Source: Clavelina lepadiformis (Eukaryota > Chordata > Ascidiacea > Aplousobranchia > Clavelinidae). From it: DNA of 64,000 bases. The DNA is taken from the NCBI RefSeq assembly GCF_947623445.1, contig NC_135243.1, positions 15,378,501 to 15,442,500 of the forward strand, read 5' to 3'. The notes beneath the pieces were generated by a model that searched no databases, was not told the origin of the DNA, and saw only the letters and a program-made list of their open reading frames with translations. The position numbers were made by a program, and so were the translations under genes. Position 1 is the first letter of the stretch. Every line of letters begins with the position of its first letter. This document shows, piece by piece, positions 58,601 through 64,000 of this stretch.

Positions 58601-61600
58601 GGACATTCGAAGTTAAAACATTAGAAAAATAGCCATGTATTAGGGCAGACCTGAAAGATCAGTTTGATATAGTGTTTTAGTTAAATCAATACATTTGAAG
58701 ATGTGGTTGACAAGTATGGCCTAATTTCACAAAATTTTGTTTACATAAATTTATGTTAACTATACAGTATATTGCTGCATTGATACTTAGCTGTCTTATG
58801 TCCAACTGTTTAAAAATATTGTTGTTATCTCAAAAATATTACATAACCATCTACTTTTCATTTGTGACTGAGGATTTTTTGATCTTTATAAAAATGTTTT
58901 ATTAAACGGCCGTAAGTCCCAGACATGAGGATGCAGATTTCCTTTGATTAATTTCTGTAGTCAAACAACTTTATGTCCGAAAATATGTGGCAAGTTTACA
59001 GTTTTTTAGAGAAAAAATTGTGTAAATGCACTAGTTTTCAGGAAAATTAGGAATTGTGAAAGTTTTCTGACTCTTAATCAGTTATGTAAAAGTTATTTGC
59101 AAATATTATACAAATTAGAAAATGTAGACATACATCTGTACAGTAATTGTTTTGTCTTCATGAAACAAATTAACTGATTTCCACAAAACAGATAAGAACC
59201 TCAATAAAATTCAATAAAGAATTGCAATTACCGTATTTTCTTGAATAGAAACTGCCCTTGAATAGAAGCCGCCCTCGAATAGTAACCGCACGATTTGATT
59301 AAAAATAAACAATAGAAGCCGCAGAAGACAATGATGAAATCGCTTCTTTACTGATACTGCGACAATAATAGCAGCTGTCGGATTAGCGGTTTTACAAAAA
59401 GAGACAATAAAATTTCAGCTGACTTACTGTTTCCGTTTTCTTGTTACCGATACTTATGGTAGATAAACTCGAATGCCCACTGAGCAACAATTAGAAGACA
59501 AAAACGTTCATGTAATAAAAATAGAAGCCGCCCTCGAATAGAAGCCGCACAAAACGTCCAAAAATAAAAAATAGTAGCCGCGATTTCTATTCAAGAAAAT
59601 ACGGTATGTCCAGAGACCAAAGAATTTAAACAACCTTATGTTCAAAACAGAGATAAAATAAGATATATAATTATCACTCTATTAATGGGGTTAAAATTAT
59701 GTATGCATTAAAACTGTTTAGTTACTTATCGCATGTGCAAAAAAGCTCTTTCAGGATATAATAACAAAATAAAAGTGTAACGCTTAGCAAATATCTTCAT
59801 TAAAAAATTTTAAAGCTATTTTTTTTTCAAAACTTAGTTTTTGGACTTAAGACACTCTAGGTTCAATGCGACGATGTTATGTTACTATATAATAAATTAA
59901 GGATAGACTCGTCATTCATTAAAAGTATGGTATGATATACTTTGACAAAGGAAAATCTTTGCACAACTTAAACCTGGCGATAATTCCTCATCGCTTGAGC
60001 CTCGGTTACCGAGCTAATCTTTTTGTGCAAGTTACGATTGTCACACATTTTTTAGTTTGTTTTTTTATTCTTTATATAACAATTCCTGAATTTAGAACTG
60101 TCCACCAGGTCCACTGAACAGGAGCAAGTGTCGTTAATGCTTTGCCCAAGAGCATTAAGTACAATTGCTTATCTAATTACAATTTAAAGAACTAAAATAC
60201 TTAATTATATAACCAACTATTGCACATGCGTCAAACTTCTGGCCGGCAGACCAAGCGTGGCCAGCCAAGATTTAACTGTTGTATAGTAGTGAGTATAGTA
60301 TAGTAGTAGTCCACTGAGGTGTCAAACTCGCGAGACGCACGTGGTTCCCTGAGACTTTGAGCGCGGCCCACTGCAGCAAGAAATGCCACACCATGTTTGC
60401 ATACAAATAAAACATCTCAATTTTGACGTCACAAGAACTAATGTGAATTTATAATTGATAGATTAACCGCAAAAGTACTGTTTTTTTCAAGAAATATAAG
60501 TCGGTCCCGGTACTCGATACTTTGAATATGATTACTTCAAGGTATTTAGAAGTATAATATGTTTTTTAAAAAACATTTTAATTATTAATTACTTCATTTT
60601 AATAAAAACTTGATTTCAATTTTAGCGCTTTTTGTTTTTTTTTTGCAAATGTCTAATAAAGTTGCATAGAATGAATTCACATATTTTTTCACCTGAAGTA
60701 ACCTTTAGTGGGCCAGCAAAAGTTGCACTTGCAACAGGATCCGCTGTACAAAAAGCATCGGTACCGAGTACCGGTAAAGTACCGAACTACTTTTTTGAAA
60801 TAGTACTGAAGACCGGAACCGTCAGTACATTTTTGCCAAGTACCATTACCAACGATACTTTCAAAGTACCACTGCTAGCCATGCTCGGGAATGCGCAAGA
60901 GAATGATAACGATCTATTTACAATGAATTGGCTAAGCTAACTTTGATTTGCTGACGCAGCTCGCATCTTACTCAAAGTTTCCAATGCGATCTTAGCTGCA
61001 GTTTGAGTTTGGCACTCCTAAACTATTGCAATAATGTTTTTGCAACTTTGTTCCATGCATGCAATGGCATGGAATGAAAATATGCAGATGATAAATTCAT
61101 CAAGTTGATTGAGTCAACTGTCTAAATCCTTTTCTGTTGAATATGTCTTTTTAAATGTGTACTTTCAATTGACCAATGAAATTAGTACAAAATACCATTA
61201 CCAATAACATATTTTGGACTTTATAATTAGAAGCACTGGATCACCATGCAACGTGTAGGTTAAATTTACTAATGTGTCATTGTCATTAAAACCAGAGGAA
61301 AATCTCTATTGCAATTAGTCTGATTTAGATAAAAAAAGGAATGTTTTTGTTAATTTTAATTGCTAGCTTTGCAAAAGCATTTGTGTGTTTTCATTTAGTG
61401 ATTTGCAATGGTTTTAGCAACTTAGGTCTGTACATACTCTATACATTTCTATTGCTTTCTTGAATATTGTAGACATTCCAGGTAATGCAACTAATTATAA
61501 TTACAATGCTACTTGACAACAGCAGAATAAGTTTGATATTTTTGATCAAGTTTACTAATTGATTTATATTTTTGAGTTTATATTGACCCATCAATTAATA

Positions 61601-62118
61601 CTAGTTATGTTGTTACAGGTCTTTACAGCTCTCTACTTTTTCAAAGCAAAGATGATATATTGACTGTTCTTGTAAAACATGTCTCAAACTCTCAGGTGCT
61701 TATTTAAATTTTTGTTTCTGATTCCCATAAATATGACCATTAGCCAGGCTTTTCCGGGTCATACGGCTAATCTCTTTTTTTGATATATAATGTAAATGCT
61801 GAAAACAATTTGCTTAACTACTATGGACGAAACAAATTCTGAGATCATGTTGGAAGACACGTTGATTGATTTAATTATTAATACTAAAAGTGCAAAGGTT
61901 GTTTGGACAAGATATATTAATGAATAAAATATGTTTTCTATGTTTGCTAGTACAAAGCTGTACGTGAATCAATTTTGTCATTTTTGGCTGGTTTTGTTCC
62001 ACATGTTGAAGACCAAATTTATCAGTATGCAGTATCCATTCAAAAATGCTGTATGAATATATTTCAAAGGGATAAATACTCCAGAAATAAAGAAAAGGCT
62101 CTGCAAATTATAATACAT
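55658..62118 (+). CDS. PRKDC: PRKDC (DNA-PK catalytic subunit), N-terminal exons, gene continues past the window
   Basis: Coding exons 55658-55796, 61619-61695 and 61951-62118 join in frame (phases 1, 0, 0) to give 128 codons. The first starts MRKLSECLRLLHSK. Residues from about 45 onward read LYSSLLFQSKDD, then YKAVRESILSFLAGF, QIYQYAVSIQKCC and FQRDKYSRNKEKALQIII. This follows the human DNA-PKcs N-terminus (TSLVFSRDFG, CREEILKFL, APYSVEIKNTC, YTKDRAAKC, ALDLLIKLL) in order and spacing. DNA-PKcs is the very large HEAT-repeat PI3K-like kinase of non-homologous end joining, recruited by Ku. These exons cover only the first HEAT repeats. I found no further convincing exon between 62119 and 64000. 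The first intron is 5.8 kb. Confidence 0.85.
56320..57638 (-). pseudogene. hAT transposase fragment (BED-finger, ZBED5-like) in PRKDC intron 1
   Basis: On the - strand, going down from about 57060, broken frames read TSKETEEESSTSKKQKYF, YHGSYLKYGFIAIGDS, then a BED-finger region with PSKLLQHLKTKHSELKDKP (one finger cysteine region is hit by a TGA). Next come VANPVAKEIKPFTIGEEL, and finally ALQVDVSTDIDNKALLLD followed by VRYLYQEDVHEDLVCA. This is the N-terminal half of a ZBED5/SCAND3-like hAT transposase. The 5' terminus CAGTGGTCTCCAACCCCAGG is at 57638. The other terminus was not found, and the C-terminal half is missing. Confidence 0.8.
57640..59225. other. PRKDC intron 1 sequence, old transposon scraps
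   Basis: No gene. GGGCCAC words near 57775-57915 (GGGGGCCATGGCTC, GTGGGCCACATGAT, GCTGGGCCACCTGAT) look like the interior of a decayed hAT element. The rest is plain AT-rich intron. Confidence 0.35.
59229..59606. mobile_element. about 378-bp MITE with ACCGTATTTTCTTGAATAG termini
   Basis: Left end TACCGTATTTTCTTGAATAG; right end is its reverse complement, CTATTCAAGAAAATACGGTA (20 of 20). Inside each arm the phrase AATAGAAGCCGC recurs (59262, 59312, 59521, 59536 and similar), so each arm is also a short tandem array. No coding frame. The target duplication is not clear. Confidence 0.8.
60313..61018. repeat. hAT-like remnant carrying copy 3 of the dispersed family
   Basis: Left part TGAGGTGTCAAACTCGCGAG and GCGCGGCCCAC near 60360; right part GAGTTTGGCACTCC near 61005. 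These form diverged inverted ends (GGTGTCAAACTC against GAGTGCCAAACTC reversed). Between them, 60475-60880 aligns with the 14510-14991 family (CGGTCCCGGTACTCGATACT, TTGCACTTG, AGACCGGAACCGTC), so one repeat sits inside another. Confidence 0.5.
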
Positions 62119-62579
62119 GTAAGAATAAATTATTCATTTTGTTTTAAATGTATGTAGGCCTGTATCATAACAAGATATTTCCTATATAAGTGTCCTTATT
62201 TTGTTGTAGAAATGGGTGTAGAAATGTGGTTCAAATCTAATAGAAGAGTGTTAAAAACCCAGAAAAAACAGTTGATTTCACCACATATAATTATTCTCGC
62301 TAATCTAAACATTTTTGTCTTAGGTTAAAAACTGATCTGAACTTGACCCAAAATGTTATATAAACTTGACACAAATTGACAAAATATTATTTACTTTCAA
62401 TCTAGTTTGATATCACACAGTTTTTGTACTTAAACTGAGGATTGAGTTTAAGTTTTTGTATGATTTAAACTTAGCAATGATTCATCATGGCTCAAAACGT
62501 GATGCTTGTCTTTGTGCAAGTTCTGCTGGTATCACAGTTTTTTATTTTTTTTTATTATGTTGTATTCAACCAACTACTA

Positions 62580-63090
62580 ACTGGACCTGAAATAATAAAA
62601 ATCAGAACATGTAAAGCTCCGGCACATACAAAAAATGGAATTGCATCTGGCCCTGACGAAATCCCATCGGAGGTCCTGACAGCCATAGAGAACCTTTATA
62701 GCAATCAACGCATATTGGTGCATGTGGGTGCCTCTGAAACTGAAACCATTGTCATGAAATCATCATGCTGATGATTAGTTGCAATGTCAGAGAGGGAACT
62801 TAAAAAGATAGTAGAAAAGGTGGAAAAGGACCGTATGAAAATGGGAATGACTTTAAATAAGGATAAAACCACGTGTATAGTAGCTGTCAAAGACAAGAGA
62901 CTATATACATGTAGCATCCTGGTTTCCAATAAACCAATCAAACAAACCAAAAGTTTCAGTTATTTCGGTTCTATCCTCACTAATGGCAGACAATGCAAAT
63001 CGTAAATCAAATCAAGGATTGCGCAAGCCAGAGGCAGCTTTACCAACATCAAAAGGAATTTGACAAATAAAACATAAGACAAATAAATTT
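62580..63090 (+). pseudogene. non-LTR retrotransposon reverse-transcriptase fragment
   Basis: NGIASGPDEIPSEVLTA (from about 62632) is the RT palm lead-in motif. After an internal deletion, HADD at 62764-62775 stands where the catalytic YADD should be, with a one-base loss straight after. Then come VAMSERELKK, a KMGMTLNKDKT block and FSYFGSILTNG, typical of the RT thumb side. It is inactive, and lies in or beyond the PRKDC intron following 62118. Confidence 0.75.
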
Positions 63091-63099
63091 CGACCATAA

Positions 63100-64000
63100 A
63101 AGAAATGTGAAGTGGCAGGAAAACCCTACTAGAATGTGTGGTTTCATCACCTATGTTGACTTCCACCCCAATGGACTTTTGCAAGAGTGGTAAACCCTGT
63201 GACTTGTGAGTGTGGTGCATAGGAGCAAACTGCATACCAAATTATTGCCAACTGTTCCATCTTTCACCCTAGCTACAGTGTTTATGGCCTTTGATTAGGC
63301 TGCTTGAATCATTCCCCAACACCTATTGTAGTTAGGACGACCAGATAACATCCAGCTAGTATGAAGTAAAAGAAGAAGCATAGCTTGATATATATATGTA
63401 TATATATATTTATAATTTGTATTTTATTGATCAAAGTACAGTAATTTACCAATAAAATAACTTTGCTAAATATACGGAATGCAAAGTGCTGTCTGCAACT
63501 TGGAATATTAGTATTATTTATGCAACTTACTTGTTGTAGTTTCCGCTACCGCAGCCCACATCATATTATGCCTTTAATACTCGATCATGGTTGCTGTTTC
63601 AATAGACAAAGCAAATTAATATCTCTAAGAAATACAGGACATTATTCACACTGAATTTAAGTGTTTGTCTTCTATGGCAGTTGCTTGAATGTATTCAGAG
63701 ATAAATTGTTAATTTTAATTGATCATATTAAATTTATTTTAATCTGGCAGGCATTAAGGCAATTGTTTAATCACGTTACTCCTAATACAGTGAAACTTGC
63801 GATATTTAGTTTTGTAAAATTCAGCAGTTTTCGCTATCCAAGCAGAATTGTATACATTTTAGTGTTCTCTAGTTTGTTTAATTCAGTTTTATGTAATTCA
63901 ACAGTTCAATTACTTACCATCTTTCTTTCATTCCCGACAAGCATCATGTTTGTTTATTTAGTTATTTTGTCATGAGCTATGCATAACTGTAAGCATAAGG
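63100..64000. other. PRKDC intron sequence, no exon recognised
   Basis: A TATATATGTATATATATA microsatellite is at about 63388-63410. A 104-codon hydrophobic frame at 63661-63975 shows no DNA-PKcs similarity and no splice context. No further PRKDC exon was identified before the window ends. Confidence 0.35.

Noticed and set aside
63661..63975. Possible further PRKDC exon
   Set aside because: Strongly hydrophobic, no match to the DNA-PKcs HEAT repeats that should follow, and no acceptor in the right phase.

Overview
This is animal genomic DNA. It is AT-rich, its genes are split by many short GT-AG introns, and it carries many DNA transposons. The host genes give clear matches to animal families (MYLIP, a calcitonin-receptor-type GPCR, ABCF2, WDR45/WIPI4, DNA-PKcs). 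Compact introns together with a young P-like (THAP) transposon suggest an invertebrate deuterostome. A tunicate such as Ciona is my best guess, but nothing here proves the species.

Layout. (1) 1.5-4.6 kb, + strand: a complete eight-exon MYLIP (FERM plus RING E3 ligase) behind a TATA/CCAAT/E-box promoter. (2) 8.8-15.7 kb, - strand: a class B1 GPCR closest to calcitonin/CGRP receptors. Eleven coding exons run from the hormone-binding domain to the C-tail; the signal-peptide exon was not found. (3) 15.7-20.6 kb: a decayed Tc1/mariner element holding a piggyBac-type insertion, then a frameshifted copy of a mobile-looking gene family. (4) 22.9-35.3 kb, - strand: a complete 15-exon ABCF2 with transposons in its introns. 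(5) 35.6-42.4 kb: a possible orphan exon, a dead 2-kb hAT transposon, a tandem repeat split by a small hAT element, and an LTR-retrotransposon-like leader. (6) 42.4-48.4 kb: a 6.0-kb P-like element with about 375-bp inverted repeats that look identical and an 8-bp target duplication. It carries a multi-exon THAP/P transposase on + and a second, convergent multi-exon gene on -. (7) 53.7-54.7 kb, + strand: an intronless WDR45/WIPI4. (8) 55.7 kb to the right edge, + strand: the first three coding exons of PRKDC (DNA-PKcs); its 5.8-kb first intron is full of transposon debris.

The host genes do not form a pathway: lipoprotein-receptor turnover, peptide-hormone signalling, ribosome-associated ATPase, autophagy and DNA double-strand-break repair. 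The most unusual object is the P-like element. It has two convergent genes, a CRE-type palindrome in each inverted repeat, and a second gene whose first coding exon looks derived from inverted-repeat sequence. Several small transposons keep exact target duplications, so their superfamilies (hAT, piggyBac) can be assigned from the sequence alone.

Exon limits were derived by hand from splice consensus, reading phase and family conservation. No alignment or database search was run.
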